64,000 bases of DNA, from assembly GCF_905475465.1 (NCBI RefSeq), contig NC_062239.1, positions 8,990,001-9,054,000 on the forward strand, in the 5' to 3' direction. The notes below the pieces were generated by a model. The model did not search any database, was not told the DNA's origin, and was given only the letters and a program-made list of their open reading frames with translations. The translations under genes were made by a program, and so were the position numbers. The first letter of the stretch is position 1; each line of letters begins with the position of its first letter. Shown piece after piece: positions 23,186 to 36,920 of this stretch. Origin of the DNA: Pieris napi. Taxonomy: Eukaryota; Arthropoda; Insecta; Lepidoptera; Pieridae.

Positions 23186-25419
23186 TTTATAGTTTGTTTT
23201 TATTCTACATACACGTTGTCAATTATTGGGTAGTTTCTTCAAGATGTCACCAGGGCGCTTAACAACTAGGCTCACATTACTCTTGAAAATATTAAAAAAA
23301 TATTGTTAAATCAGTTTAGGAATAGTGCAGTGAAGTATTTCCGATTCGACTTATGGCCCTTAAAGAAACGAGCGTACCAGTGATAAAGGGAAATAGATGA
23401 CTGGAAATTACAAAACATAGAAAAGTTGATGTAACATATAGGTTTATATATCTAAATAGTTATACAGCCCAGTCCAGTCGCGGCATGTTCATCAAGTATG
23501 TTCACCTAGTTATTAAATGTTATTTATAATATTGTGTCTCTTACGTCGGACGCAATTGTTCTGTGTTCTATTAACCATAAATGCCTAACAAAAATGTTGT
23601 ATTAGTTGACATTTTTAAAACGCCTGCAAGCGTGTCTTTGTGTGGCAGTATCACTTAACATCAGTGACATCGGTTCGCCCGCTGTTCAGTAAAAAGGTTT
23701 CAGAGACTATTCGAATAATGTTTTTATCTAACCTAATAGAATTTTTTCGCCCGCATAATGAGCTCTTAAGAATAAGATATTCATTTTTATCTAGTTTTCC
23801 ACTCAGACCGGGGTCAGTCTTCAGTATAATTAAAAGCCCTCTCACGAAACTAGATCTCACTTTACGGAGCGTTAAACATTAAAGCTGTTTTAAGTATATA
23901 AAGGAATGTTTATTTTATTTAAACTTATAGTAATACTTGTTAATACAGGTGGAGCTTTAGTTTTTTCGATAAAGATCAAAGGCTAAAGCTAAAGGCTAGA
24001 TAGACTGAGTAACGATATTATAAATTTAAATTGTGCTTTGTGTATGTTTAAATGTGTATTCCGTTTTGGCTATTGTGTACAGTGTAATTGTTTGAATATA
24101 GTTTAATAAGTAGCTGTAAGTTGTAGGAATACCGTTGATCAAATAAATAAATAATAGACGATAAATATTTTTTTCGTGAAAGTATTTTGATGATATACAT
24201 ACCAGTAGGTAATATTTCAACAATCTATATATAAAATTTGTTTTATACCATAATATAAAGTCTTGTCAGAAGCGTGATATTTGTACATATTTGAAAATAT
24301 TTCTTTAACTTGTTTTTATGTTGGTTAACGTTAAACTGTTTAATAATTGACCGGGCAGTCCATTTACAGAACTGAACTAACCATGTTCTACTCGTTTATT
24401 AATAAATAAACTTTTTTTTACGTAAACTTATTTATTATTTCGTATTTTAGTTACTGTACATTTTTGATTATTTTCAAATTAAAAAAACAAGACCTTTAAT
24501 AAATAAATACAATCAAGTATACAGTATTTACAACTTAACCTACAAAGTAATAATAGAAATAATTAAAATTAAAATCAAAACAAATTTAAAAAGTTTTTCA
24601 AATTTTAGTTCGAACGTTTCCAATATTATAAATGAATGATGCATTCTCCGCAGAGCGGGACCTTGGAATTCAATTCACCATGATTCATGGGCATAAAGGA
24701 AAGGCTTAGGCGAAATTGTGCCTGCCAAAAAGACTTTTATTAACTTCAATTCAATACATTACGGATAGTAAAACGTAGATTTATTTTAAGGTTTGTTAAT
24801 CACGTTCTATATTTGTTATACAGCTTATACATGATACTATTAACTATAAAATAAAATTTAATATAAGAAAAAGTACATCTTATAAGTATTACAATATTTT
24901 TTAATGTTTCACGTATGTAACTTTTATTGATATAACAATATTTTATTAAATATGAATTAAGTGAATAAACTTAATTCATATCTAAAACATAAAAAAGCTA
25001 CTATAATTACTCTTGGTCTGATATATCTGTTTATTTTCTTAAATTTTTAACGCAGTTACATAAAGCCCCTTAACCCGTATACGTATTATGGGTGTTCTAA
25101 TATATTAGCTGTATTGTTCTAAGCTTCAAGATTTCCTTTAAAATCTTTTCTTATAAAAATGCAATCGCCTGGCGCTTATCCTTTAACCCTAACGTCTTCG
25201 ATTTGGCTCAGCCGGTGACGCAAGTGGTGATTTTTACCGTGTTTACGAGCCGAGACGCTGTGATAGACATTACGATTGGAATATTTATTGGCGATCTGAT
25301 ACGGATTTTCTATAAGTTCCTATAAATAACGATGAATAGTTTTTTTCTTGCGAGAAAAAATTCATGACGAAATGTTAAATGTTATGGTTTTTAGGCGCAA
25401 AAACTAAAGCTGTTTTGTG

Positions 25420-25700
25420 TTCTCGTGTCACAATGTTAGTTACCATACTTCTCCGAAACGGCTCGACCGATTTTTATCAAATTTTATATGCATATTCAGA
25501 GTAGGTCTGAAAATCGGCTACTATCTATTTTTCATACCCCTAAGTGAAAAGGGGTGTCCACCCCAAAATATTTATATTTTATTTTTTGGACAATTTTTTT
25601 AGTTTTTTTATACATACAAAATACATACAACCCCTAATTTCCACCCCTCTACGATCAACCCCTATTTTATATTATAGTAGATAGTTATTTTTATTGAACT
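25420..25700. mobile_element. Helitron-like interior fragment
   Basis: CTTCTCCGAAACGGCTCGAC, a phrase ending CTGAAAATCGGCTA, blocks of CACCCC, and ACGATCAACCCCTATTTT are phrases I associate with abundant lepidopteran Helitron copies. Neither terminus could be placed, so extent and strand are uncertain. Confidence 0.42.
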
Positions 25701-26962
25701 AAAAAAAATGTTTCCTAGAAATAAAATACATGGTAAGGAAAGACGTTTCAGCTAGTAATTTATAAAAATAATTTTTCAAGTTGTGCGTTTTTCGAAAAAC
25801 AACACGCAATATATAAGATATTTAAAGCAACACTTCCTAAACGAATAAACCTGCAAAGTGGTTTTAAAAAATAAAAAACAACGAAATAAATTTGACAGGT
25901 AAGTCGTATTAAATTCGTAGACTGTAAGGTGTAATTTGGGAACATTATGTAAGATAATACAAAGTGCCAAAAACCCTCCGTTGATAGTCTGTGTAATGGC
26001 TCTTTTGTGGACCGATAATGGGCTATCGAAGCGTGTTTATGGGTCTCTTAAATGACAGATCCAGTGGACATTAATAATACGAAATAGCCTACGTAAGTCA
26101 GTTTCTTTCGGAACAGTGGGTAATTATTGTAGTGAATTATAACGATATTTAAAAATGTTCCTTTAAAGTACTGCAGGCTTTCAAAATTGACTAATAGATT
26201 TTCCGCCATTATATTCACTTCAAATATCAATGTAATAGAGTTATCATTTCCATCAGAAAGGTATTGTCAGCATGTTAAAATTTTAACGTTCTAAAGTGTT
26301 CGTCACAATAAAACTAGACTTCCATACATGAAGTGGCGGTAAACGAGGTTAATATACGTGCATATCTAAGAAAGGTTAAGTTTTATTTCTCAATCTAAAA
26401 ACCAGGTAATTGACCAATCGATGGCAATTGTATTTTTTGCTGAATGACTCAACTCAATTAGAGCAAAAACGTAACAGTGGCGCTTGTTATAAAAATAGAA
26501 TTGATAAAGAAGATGGATTGTTATAGTCGATTTTATAATTCATCTTAATGGTTTTTTAATACAAATATACAGTATACACGCAAAGACATGCCTATGCCTA
26601 GCCTTTTTTCGACTAAAACCAAGGATAATTTTACGTGTATTTTTTTGTATTCATAACCATTTATTAATGACAATTAATGACTCAGTCAGTGTGACTTTTC
26701 AAACTATGTACTGAATTAGTTTGATTAGAAAATGACTACGAGTTATCCTTTACCTATAAATTATTCTAAGTTTAATATAACATTCGATATTTATTTGTGA
26801 AATGTTTGTGTTACTTAAATGACATACAAAATACGGGTGGCAATATGGCAAAGAGAAGTAGTTAATACAATAACAAAAAAAAAAATTAAAATTTATATTT
26901 TTCTTGGATCAATATTTTTATGATCTTTAAAGTTAAGGAACTTGTGTATGACACTACTTAAG

Positions 26963-27067
26963 GCCCTATCCCGGCACGAATTGCTGTGTCAGTGTCTCGG
27001 GGTGGACTGCGGCGCGCGGGGCGCCGCGCATTGGAGAGCTGGAGCACTGATGCGCGCCGGCCCGTAA
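26963..27067. repeat. GC-rich foldback block
   Basis: A 100 bp GC island in AT-rich DNA. Its core GCGGCGCGCGGGGCGCCGCGC (27009-27029, approximately) is a strong hairpin, with outer arms (TCAGTGTCTC / GAGCACTGA) that also pair. TTA/TAA at the edges would fit a small Harbinger-type MITE, but the ends do not match well. Confidence 0.4.
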
Positions 27068-28591
27068 TAACAATTAGTTATGTAAAACATTAAATTAATG
27101 TAATTTTATCAATTTTTTTTTCTGAAATGGGATACTTGGCTTGCGATAAAATATATCGTAAATTTCAAAATCATGTTCTATATACATTTTCGTCATAAAA
27201 TGAATTCAAAGTGTCAAAAATTGTCTATGTTTAGATTTTTTTTCTATCGAGCGAAATTATTTAAATCGTGTATCGATCTTTCAAAATGGATACATAAACT
27301 ACTCAACTCCACCATATATTTTTTCCATTCGCCCTACTTCAAGAAACAATGACGAAAAATGGAAAAAAACAATGTACTTTTTGGAGTTTGGCGACCAGAT
27401 AGGTCCTTAATAAGTAACAAGTACGTATGTTATTGTAATAAGAACGAAACCATTAAACCTAAAAGGAAAATTATCTCGCAATATAGACTGTAAATATTTT
27501 TCACTTATCTCACCTGCAAAGTACGATGACATCATGCGTTAATTAAAAATCTTCACATGAAACCCAGACGACATTCGGTCAAGGTTAGGTTGCCGTCTTT
27601 CGTTCGACACGATAAACTTAGCATCTGGTTTTAATTTTATCCAATCTGTTTAATTTGCACTCGACTAACTTTTGTTGTAGCCTGTCACTTAGTACGCTAC
27701 AAAGCTTACAAAGCTACTAATAAGGAGACCGTGAAGATCTAGGCTATATTATCTAGCAGTTGGGACGACGTGAGTTTTGTCACGTGACCATAAAGCAGCT
27801 GAACATATGATAGCAGAATGCGACTGTAAGTATTTTATCCTGTATTAGGTTGACCTATAAAGACAGGTTATTTGGTCAAATAAATAAAAATGACACACGA
27901 ATTGTATTCCTAGCGACACAAAATTGTTCCAGATTAAGCATCCAATAATAAAAATTATTTTTAATAAAGAAACATTATAATATGAAACATTTATTAAAAT
28001 AAAGAAAGATATATATGCGTCGTTGGTTTCATTCTTCAGTTTATGCATGCCATTTTCTCATGTTTTTATAAGCTGTACTATAGCTTAAAAAAATATAATA
28101 ATAGGTTTTACCGTTGTACTTGGATAGCCCGCATAGCTCATTACACGCTTTTAAAGTCGTTGAATGAAAAGAGTTAAACATAATTTTTAATACAAACAAT
28201 TGTGATGTTCCCTTTTTTATTAAAGTGATAACGGGTAGTAACCGATATTAATTAGCACCCTTAAAGCAATTACAATAATTTACACGACAAAGTATTACAG
28301 AAAAGACCGTCGTTGACTCAACCAAATGAGTCACACTACACAACCAGTATTTCTTGAAACACCCTGTCCCAAGAGGCCTCCTACAATGTCGAGTTATTCG
28401 CAAATATTATTGATGTTTTACAGGTCAAACATAAATGGTCGTCGCGCACGCACGTCTGCAATGACCTTCGCAATAATTATTTTTCATTGACACGTTTTGC
28501 TGTTTAATGTTCAAAATTGCGTCCTAGACATGTCTGATTTGATTTATTAATAATATTACAATTGAATATATCAATGTTTCTATATTTTACA

Positions 28592-29183
28592 CTAGTAGAC
28601 TCGGCCAAGCGTTGCTGTGGCTAAGATTTTTGTTATATTACATAGTAGTAAACTATTCAAGAGAAACGGCAGGAGAACACCGATCCACCATGCTTTTTTG
28701 GTGGTTATGCCATTAAATTGTAGCTTATGTGAAACGTTGGTATTTATTTCGATAAGGATCAAAACCTAGGTACGAATAAAGAGCCTTTTATAGCGGTGGT
28801 ATTTTAATTAAAAAATAATAATAAAAGGACGCTTATTGTGACGTAACTATTAAATATAGAGACATGCTGTCGTGACATTTTTTATAGATAGTGATGTGTC
28901 CTGAAAAATTTTGATACATCATTTTGTTCTATCATTAATAGTTTTCGCAGCGCACGCGATTGAAGGAAGTTTTTTGTTTATATTTTTACACCTTGGGTTA
29001 GATTATTCAAGTTTTAGTAAGCATCCCTAATTTTTTGAAAATGAAACATAGCCTATGTCACTCGGGAATAGTGTAGCTTGCCAACGGTGAAAGAATTTTT
29101 GAAACCGGTCCAGTAGTTTCGGAGCCTATTCATTTCAAACAAACAAAAAATCAAATCTTTCCTCTTTATAATATTAGTATAGA
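28592..29183 (-). mobile_element. Non-autonomous Helitron, 592 bp
   Basis: On the minus strand it starts TCTATACTAATATTATAAAG and ends CTAG before a T, the TC...CTAG form of Helitrons, which leave no target duplication. Interior text such as CCGAAACTACTGGACCGGTT is common in lepidopteran Helitrons. The host base before the 5' end is G rather than the usual A. A near-palindrome (CTCTATACTATAGAG) abuts the 5' end, perhaps from a second, nested terminus. No Rep/helicase gene. Confidence 0.72.
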
Positions 29184-29189
29184 CTCTAT

Positions 29190-31835
29190 ACTATAGAGTA
29201 TAGATATACGAAACTGGTTTTTATAAATGTTATAGCAGCTATTTCAAGACGTTTTATGAGATTGTACGGTAAAATGTTTAATTGCGTCGGGTTAGCCAGA
29301 GAGCTATCTATATCACTGAATAAATTTTTTACAGTATTTTCAGAGGATTATCCATACTGCATGGGACACGCTTAAGGGAATTGTTCAAATGTCACCTATA
29401 CACAGTTTTCTTACAGTTAAAGCTATGAGTTTTGAAGTGAAACTTCTTTAAGCGCATGAGGCTAACGGAACGCCACGAAGATGTGCAGCGTTTTTGTCAA
29501 AAGAGAGAGCTATTGAGACTGATTGAGAGAGAGTGCGAAGGGTGAATTACCTTATAGAAAGTCTATTTTTAAAGGTAAAATTTCGTGAAACATATAAACT
29601 ATAGTTTAGTAAAAAAAACAAGTTAAAATATTGGAATCATCACAGAACATATTAACTGGTAACCAAAACACAGCATAACTGTAAAATGTGAAGACAAATT
29701 AACAATTTTAATTTAAGGCACATAACGAGACAAAAATTAATAAACAGTAGTAGAAATATTTATTTTCATTCTTATAAGTCTGTGGTCTGATAAAATGCCG
29801 TCTTGATTACATTAAAGTTATCTGTGAAACAATCTGTAAATGCAAGCGCCTACACTATGAAATAAAATTACGTATCGTAAAATGGCAAGCTTTTACTGTA
29901 TTTTATAGCGATTCCGTGTCTTCGTACCGTTGCTTTTATTGTAATGTTCCTAAGACATTATGGTTATTTGGGATTTTACTGGTTCTACTGATAATCGGAA
30001 AAGTACAATTCAATTATAAATGTACTTATTCGAGTCGGTGCTTTCAATATTATATGAATTTGTTAATTTTATTAGCTCGCGTTAATCAAATTGTAAGATT
30101 GATTTGTTTAATTGATTTAAATTCGTTATTTGTAGGATTAAATGCTTGAATTTTTAATTTCAGTGTACAACATCTACTGACTTAAATGTAAAGAAAAACA
30201 ACATTTTTACATTTAAGATTATTTTAACTATGTAGAATTAGTAAAGAACAAACATAATTTTGTTAATATAATAAAATGTCCTAAGGTAATTAGGAAAATT
30301 TCTTTTAGTATATTTCGATATAAACTCGAACTTCCATTTCTAACATATCGTTAAAAATAGTTTTGTTTAGATGTGTACCACATATGATGGCGCTGATACT
30401 CTGTAACTACCAAATGCGATATCCATAGTATTGAAAATTGTTTGGTGTGGGTAAAATTAAAATTAGCAACCTACTAGTGAATTAACCAAGCGAACATGAA
30501 TTGATATAATGAATATTAAACGTAGCGTTTGACCGTGTCAAATTATGAACTACCCTGCGCAAAATGGAAAATCCATATTTCGAACAACTTGTGTATCTAA
30601 TTACGTAAATCAATATTCTTACATTTACTGCCTAGCATTCATTAATACATCAATACTACTATTAATCAAATAACGTTCGGCCTCATTTCAAACAGAAAAC
30701 AATTCTTAACTTTTCCGGTAGCCACGGGAAATTAGCAAAACTTTACCAATAATTGCGGTGTATTGAAATTTCCGTCGAGCAAGTTTCTAATTGTGTGTAC
30801 GAGGAGTGGAAGTTGGACTGAGCTTTAGGTTTTAGCATTTGATGTATGTAAACAGACAGACGTAAAACTGTTAGTGATTTCCAATAGTCGACTCAATAAT
30901 AGGCTGAAGAAGGCCCATACCAGTGAAGAGCATTACTACAAAAATTTTAACCTTTAATTTGTGATATGAATAAAAAGTAATAAAATGTTAATATTTGTTT
31001 ATTTTAGTAGGCTTTTTATTTTATTAATAACAATCTGGAAATGACACAGTTCAAATTACAGTTACGTTATCAAAAGGTTTATATTTTTCTCCGCTATTGT
31101 CACAAACTAAAAGAATGTGGTACAGAAACTTTTTATTGAATACGGAACCAGTATATCTGTGCACGGCCGCGGCAGTGCCCTTGCTAAGTCGAACAAATAA
31201 GAGTTATGGCCTTACCATCCTTTTTACTTACCATCAGATTTTTTTTTAAAAGTAGAAAGTACCGGAAAGGAAAAAGTTGGACTATCTACATAAAGAAATG
31301 AGATACCATCAAAGCTTATAAAATAAAGTCTTTAACCTGCTGGTTTTCATTCAAAAAGTTTCAAACTTCTACGTCTAAACGAATGTATAGCCATATTTCA
31401 TGAACGGTAAAAATAACCATTTTTAAATACTATAAAATAAAACGTGCATTAAAAGCTCTCGACATTAAAAAAGAGAAATTCAGGTTAAGCCTTAACAATA
31501 CTTATTGTAGGCAATTTTGTAGAAAAATTTCATTTTCGAGAGAGCAAGCTGAATCCAACAATATCATAAAAGCAAAATGTTTGCGTTTGACGTATCAAAA
31601 ATTATAAAGCTCTATTATGATAATTTAATCATAATAATTTCATTCTACAATACAGCATTTAAACAAGTAATAAATCGGTTACATTGTTCGAGCAGGATTA
31701 TTGGAAGAGGCCTAATCGAAAGCGTCTTAAGCATTTAATAAGTACTATTGGGAGTAGTATAGAAATTTGTTAAAACAGCATGGAAAGATATTAAATTAAA
31801 AACAAATTTAAAGAAAAGTAAAGTGGAGATGAATG
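29190..31835. other. Intronic DNA, nothing recognised
   Basis: AT-rich, with one 77-codon frame at 29916-30149 that has hydrophobic content but no motif or flanking signals. Confidence 0.4.
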
Positions 31836-31839
31836 GTTC

Positions 31840-32040
31840 ATATTATGACAAGCGAAATGAACCAAAAATGGAACAGAATCGTAACGGATGGGACGAAGTA
31901 GGAAACGAAAGAGGCAGGCAGATAAAATGATGGGAGGACGATATAAAAAGCGGGTCCAATGTGGATTAGAGCCGCTAGAGAACGCTAAGATTGGAAAAAA
32001 TCAGGCATTTGTCGAAGGACAAGCTGTAAATAAATAAATA
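31840..32040 (+). pseudogene. LINE reverse-transcriptase C-terminus remnant with AAAT tail
   Basis: Across two frames one reads KWNRIVTDG, then RGRQ, WEDDI, and a lysine-rich segment ending GQAVNK, followed by AAATAAATAAATAAC. This matches the same protein tail as at 7850-8065, in the opposite orientation. Frameshifts and stops are present. Confidence 0.62.
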
Positions 32041-32955
32041 ACAGTTTTCCAATCGATAAAAAGTACAGATAGGGACTAAATATTGTATTACCTTAGGTAC
32101 TTTATATTTTGGCTTTATTATTTTCTTTTATTAATTCTTTGTCGTATTTTGTCATAGATATGAAATTTCCACCGCAATTTTTGCTTTTTAAGAATGAAGG
32201 ACAATCTAGTTAAATATTCTGTTGATTTTTTCGTTAAATAGTTTAAAGTACTTAATAACAAGTAACTCACTTCTTCAATCTTGCATTCGAACCGGTATTA
32301 TAAAGGTCCGTTTGAGGTATTATATAAAAAAATCATTTGAGAATTGTGTAACAACAAGAATATTTGAATAAAGTGTAGTTAGACTGTAACAAAATTTAGT
32401 GCTCTGATCTCAGCCCATCATGCTGATTACCTAATATGCGTCACATTTCGCTATTGTCTTTAATATGGCGCTATTACTTCATTGACTCCGTATGGCCAAT
32501 CACATTAGGATTCAACACTCGTGCTAGTTCCAATTTGGTAATGTATTTAAGCAGAGTTTAAGAAATATGTGACTTATGAACAGTGGGTTTGAAGGTGGTT
32601 ATTATTAGTCTTAGATTCCTATTACTGAAAAACATCTTACACGTTAAATAACTATATGTAAACAACACTTTTAACTTCTACACAATGATTAACTTATCGA
32701 TAAAACCGTGGACCTCAACAATCACAATTTTTTTTCTTATATATAGGTAATAATTCTCTGTGGATTTCTGAGTAAATTATTATTATAATATTTATGACAG
32801 ATATAACATTTTAAATACTAGTCGTACGCTAAAAAATATGAGTGTGTGATTTTTCTACTATTTTCCAATTTTTATTTTGTGTAAAATCTTAAAATTGATA
32901 TTTAATATTTTTAAGTGATGAAAAGTTTAACTTGATACGTCGCAAGGATACAAGG

Positions 32956-33294
32956 TTAATTAAAGGAAAGAACCAGGATAAAATTGTTGACACAACATAA
33001 AGAGATTAAGTGAAGATAAACTCGGTGTAATGTCCTAAATGGTGGAACATGACGCACGCTATATATGGCGTCGGATTGTCGCAAATCTAATTTTGAGCGG
33101 CCCCCGCGCATGCGAATTGCTCCAGTTTTGTACCCGTCGTGTAACCATACTTTTTGGTATGAAGGGATATAAATTAAACTTCTTCCTTTTAGGCTGACGG
33201 AAACGTCAAGTCTTTTATTTGAGCAAATGAAAAACTGTAGGTACAGCAATAAAGTTTGTATACAGGAGTTAACTATTTCTAAAACGTAGTTCAA
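32956..33294 (-). other. Unassigned 112-codon open frame in a GC-richer patch
   Basis: The protein would have hydrophobic ends and a basic middle (GAIRMRGGRSKLDLRQSD). It matches nothing I recognise. The patch at 33040-33200 is richer in GC than its neighbours and may be an unrecognised repeat. I do not call it a gene. Confidence 0.2.
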
Positions 33295-34813
33295 CCTCAG
33301 ACAAAGAAAGAAGTCAATGAAGTTTTCGGTTTTTTAAATTCGAACGGAACAAATGAAATATGTTAAAAAACTTATAAATCAAATTGTAAAACTCCTTCGG
33401 ATCGGTTTAAAAGATTTAACGTTGAGCTCTTTATTTATAACTTAATAATTTATATGAAGTTGAAATAAGATGACATGGAAATCAATAATGGATAGATGAT
33501 AGATGCTCCTAATACTTACATCTGCCGCTGACGGAAATATTACGAAAGCCTTCAAGAATTTTCTATTGAAAATATTGAAATTGAATTTCGTGACAGCGCC
33601 ATTCCAAATTCTCAATTTAATTCTATATTAAGGTATTCAGTACTATACTAGAATGTATGTTTAAAAAGTAAAATAAATAAAGCTCCAACATATTCAGTTT
33701 TATACAATTTATGGCTATAAATAAACATTATTTAAGATCACCTTTCCTATCACTGAAGTTCTACATAAAAATACTTCTTACATAGTGTGTAACTATCGCG
33801 TTTGACAGGTATATTAAATCAACGATTTAAAGAGAAGAGTGGGCACAACTTCGAATGTAGCTGGCTTGTAATTGAAATTGGGCGGGATTTGATTGAACAC
33901 GGGCGGACGGATTGATTGGAATTCAGTTTGATTTGAAATCACTGACATTTATGCTCTGTCTAGTTAGTCCGTGTTTCTATCGAAGGAAATATTTAGCAAA
34001 ATATCGTTGGACAGAGGATATTCTTCGTCTTTTTGAACATACCCTGCGTAATTGACAATAGATCATTTTAATAGTTTATATATTTATATGTTGTGTATTC
34101 CAATTGTATGCTATGGCTGCACAGTATCAAAGTTTTAAATATATAACAAAGAAAAAACATTATTATACGTAAGAAAAAGGATATTTAGGTAAAAAGAAAG
34201 TGCACTAGCCCCCACACTAAGATTGCTAGTCTCTTCCATTTGACATGGTAACTATACTTGACAGTAATTTCTACAGAACACTTACATTTTTCTGTTTTAG
34301 CATAGGTTAAAAAGATGTGGTTTAAGATTGTAAGTGAATTTCTAAAGTTTTGAACCGTTATTGAAAGGAGTAGAAAGGAGAAAAAACGTTGGGCAATATT
34401 TTGATACCTTTATTATTAATTAGCTACTCTTATGACTATTAATTATCTTAGTAAAAAGAGAACAAAAACAGAAATATTTCCTAATTAAATACAGCATAAT
34501 ATATATATCACATACAAGTATGAAATATTCACAAAGAAATAAGTATACAAAACTTAATGACCTATAAAACGTAAAAGTGTTGTTCTGCTTTGAATACCAA
34601 CAAAAGCCTTATGAAAGCTAATATAAACTTCACGAAGTTATGGTAAGAATTCAAAATGGCGGGTGACTTTTAAACTTTTAAAAGACAATGGATTAGTTTA
34701 AAAGTCAAGTTGGTACAGAGAGCTACTTGGTAACTAATTTGAATAAGTTAATCGAAAAGTTCATTTGAGTCTTTCAGCTATCTTTCTTTTTATATTGTTA
34801 ATAAGCTAATCTA

Positions 34814-34845
34814 AATCTCACTCATATTATAATATGAGTGAGATT
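34814..34845. repeat. Perfect 32 bp palindrome
   Basis: AATCTCACTCATATTA is followed directly by its exact reverse complement with no spacer. It ends two bases before the 34847 MITE. Function unknown; it could be a target site feature or a terminus of another element. Confidence 0.85.
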
Positions 34846-34846
34846 A

Positions 34847-35127
34847 TATATATATGTTAACGTAAAATTGTAAAAACCGTTAGATTGTAATCTATCGGTT
34901 ATCGGTTATCAGTATTCGGTAGATTGTACTACACTAACTTAGTTATCATTCAAACTTCTTTGGTCAATTACAGATTAATTTTACTTCCCAACAATTTCAT
35001 ATAACTACCGAATAATAATACGTTAAATTGCAAGCAGTATGTTGAGTTGACAATCTTTCGACAGTTTACAATCTCGCGAGATAGATTACAATCTAACGGT
35101 TTTTACAATTTTACGGTGACATATATA
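34847..35127. mobile_element. MITE with perfect 35 bp inner inverted repeats
   Basis: 34861-34895 (CGTAAAATTGTAAAAACCGT...) is the exact reverse complement of 35081-35115. The pairing continues outward with mismatches into TATATATGTTAA / GTGACATATATA, so the true ends are probably near 34847 and 35127 within TA-rich DNA. Secondary GATTGTA/TACAATC motifs and a central TCTCGCGAGA palindrome (35071-35082) lie inside. A TA target site would suggest Tc1/mariner, but this is not secure. Confidence 0.7.
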
Positions 35128-35989
35128 AAACGCGCTTAAACGGATCACTCTGTACCCCGAATTCAAGCGATTCAATCCCATCTATGCCTGGATATCAATA
35201 ATTACTCCCCTCACACTTTGAAATCGAAGGTCCTTTAGTTTTTATAATTTAATTATTTGTTTTAATTTTTTTTATCTCTTCGTGTTTCTTATGTTTTCCA
35301 ATAAGTGCTTGTTACATTTAATATTTTGTTTCTTTTATGTTTCTTGTACCAATGTATCAGTGCGCCGAGCGTTGGCAAGTTTTTATAAATAAATAAATAC
35401 CAATGGATCGTTCTATGCGAAGAAAAACATTCTGATGGCATGCTTCAAAGAAAATCAACATTATGTGTCACACAGAAACTAGTAAATTAAAAACAAATTC
35501 AGAAATCTAACGGGTTATTGCGCCACATTATTAAAATTGTTTAATGATCTTTCGTTATATAACATAATTGTATAATTAAATTGTACGATCAAGGAAATAA
35601 ACTGGCCCTTTTTAAGCGCGAAGTAAGCTCGACAAAAACCAGTGATGCTGGTTTAATGGATTAAACTTTCTCTAATGTGTAAATAAATATAAACATTCTT
35701 ATATATTTTTTGTAAATAGCTCATGTTTGTGCAATAGTAATGTTTTATTTTTTTAACCAAGAAAGCTTATCAAATAACCACTTATTAGATTATCTCAAAT
35801 TAGGTCTTTGATATTTGCCTTTAAAGCTATAACTTAACGTTTTGAAGACCTTATTATTATTAATCAGTACTCGCTAGACCCTGGAATGTCCGACATAAAT
35901 GTCATTGCTTGTGGCGGCGTCCATGCGTCGGGTTGTCTCTCTCCCTAAAATATGGCGAGGGGGCCCATGGCTGGCCATGCGTCATACTC

Positions 35990-36180
35990 GTGAACGGGTG
36001 CTACTTGTGGTGACTGGTCGTACTTGAATTCGTGTATGCGGTGATGTTAATTATTTCGACTATGTGTTTGCGTGTTGTTCCCACGAGAAATTTATGTTAT
36101 TATTATTAATTACTTAAAATGTCATGTGGAACATGGTGTAATGGTTGCAGCTCCTTACAAACGTTGTGTAAAAAAAAAAA
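35990..36180 (+). repeat. Retroposon 3' end with A tail, partner of 4266-4465
   Basis: Ends GCAGCTCCTTACAAACGTTG followed by TGT and a run of A, as in a LINE or similar retroposon 3' end. A GC-richer stretch at 35880-35990 may belong to the same unit. No protein frame is recognisable. Confidence 0.5.
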
Positions 36181-36187
36181 AACATGG

Positions 36188-36375
36188 CGATTAAAAAGAG
36201 TGGCGGAGAGTTTATTGCCAGCTCTTCTCTTCCGTTCTACGCCCTTGATTTGAGAACTGACAGTAAATGTAAAATTAGAAGCATTAATATTTATTTCTTT
36301 AATGACGAATCACAAGTGTACATTGTGTTACCTACGTGAATAAATGATTTTTGAATTTTTTTTGAATTTTTAAAG
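36188..36375 (+). repeat. LINE 3' end fragment (GGCGGAGAGTTTATTGCC type)
   Basis: Contains AGCTCTTCTCTTCCGTTCTA, CGCCCTTGATTTGAGAACTG and a tail of repeated TTTTTGAATT. I recognise this as the 3' UTR of an abundant lepidopteran non-LTR retrotransposon, with its simple-repeat tail. It follows the preceding retroposon tail almost directly. Confidence 0.6.
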
Positions 36376-36867
36376 TATACTATGAACTATTTATGTAAGG
36401 CGACAATACTCCAGATTTCAGTTTTTAATTCGTAATAGTTATTTAATAGAAAAGAAATAGTAGTAACACAAAAGGCTAGACAGATCGATATCTTCTGTTC
36501 TCTGGCGAACAACTGACTCATTTCGAGGCTTTTGTTGTCACGAGTGCTGTTTACAGACAATACTCTAGCTTTCATAACTCGACACTACCGTACTTAATCA
36601 ACGTGTTTTGTAAAGACTTTGAGTAGTACATTTTTACTAAATGATTTCAATTGTATTGTTTTCTCAAACTTTCAATGATTTGAATAAATGTGAAAATTGT
36701 AATCAGTTGCACCTGATTGCTTAATTTTATGTTTGGCTTTTTGAAGTTAAATATGATCGAAGTATTTATCACATAAAGCCTAATATAATACTAAATTTAA
36801 TAAATTAAATGTTTTGTGAATTATTAAATATAAAATTAAGACAAGTAATGATCATATAAAAATATAC

Positions 36868-36920
36868 AGATGATGTTAAGTGATACCGCCGCCCATAGAC
36901 ACTCATAATGCTGGCCTTAA
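36868..36920 (-). repeat. Short LINE 3' UTR fragment, FKKRAYQF family (minus)
   Basis: TGATGTTAAGTGATACCGCC, then GCCCATAGACACTCATAATG is the complement of the conserved 3' UTR phrase at 52920-52965. About 50 bp only. Confidence 0.5.
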
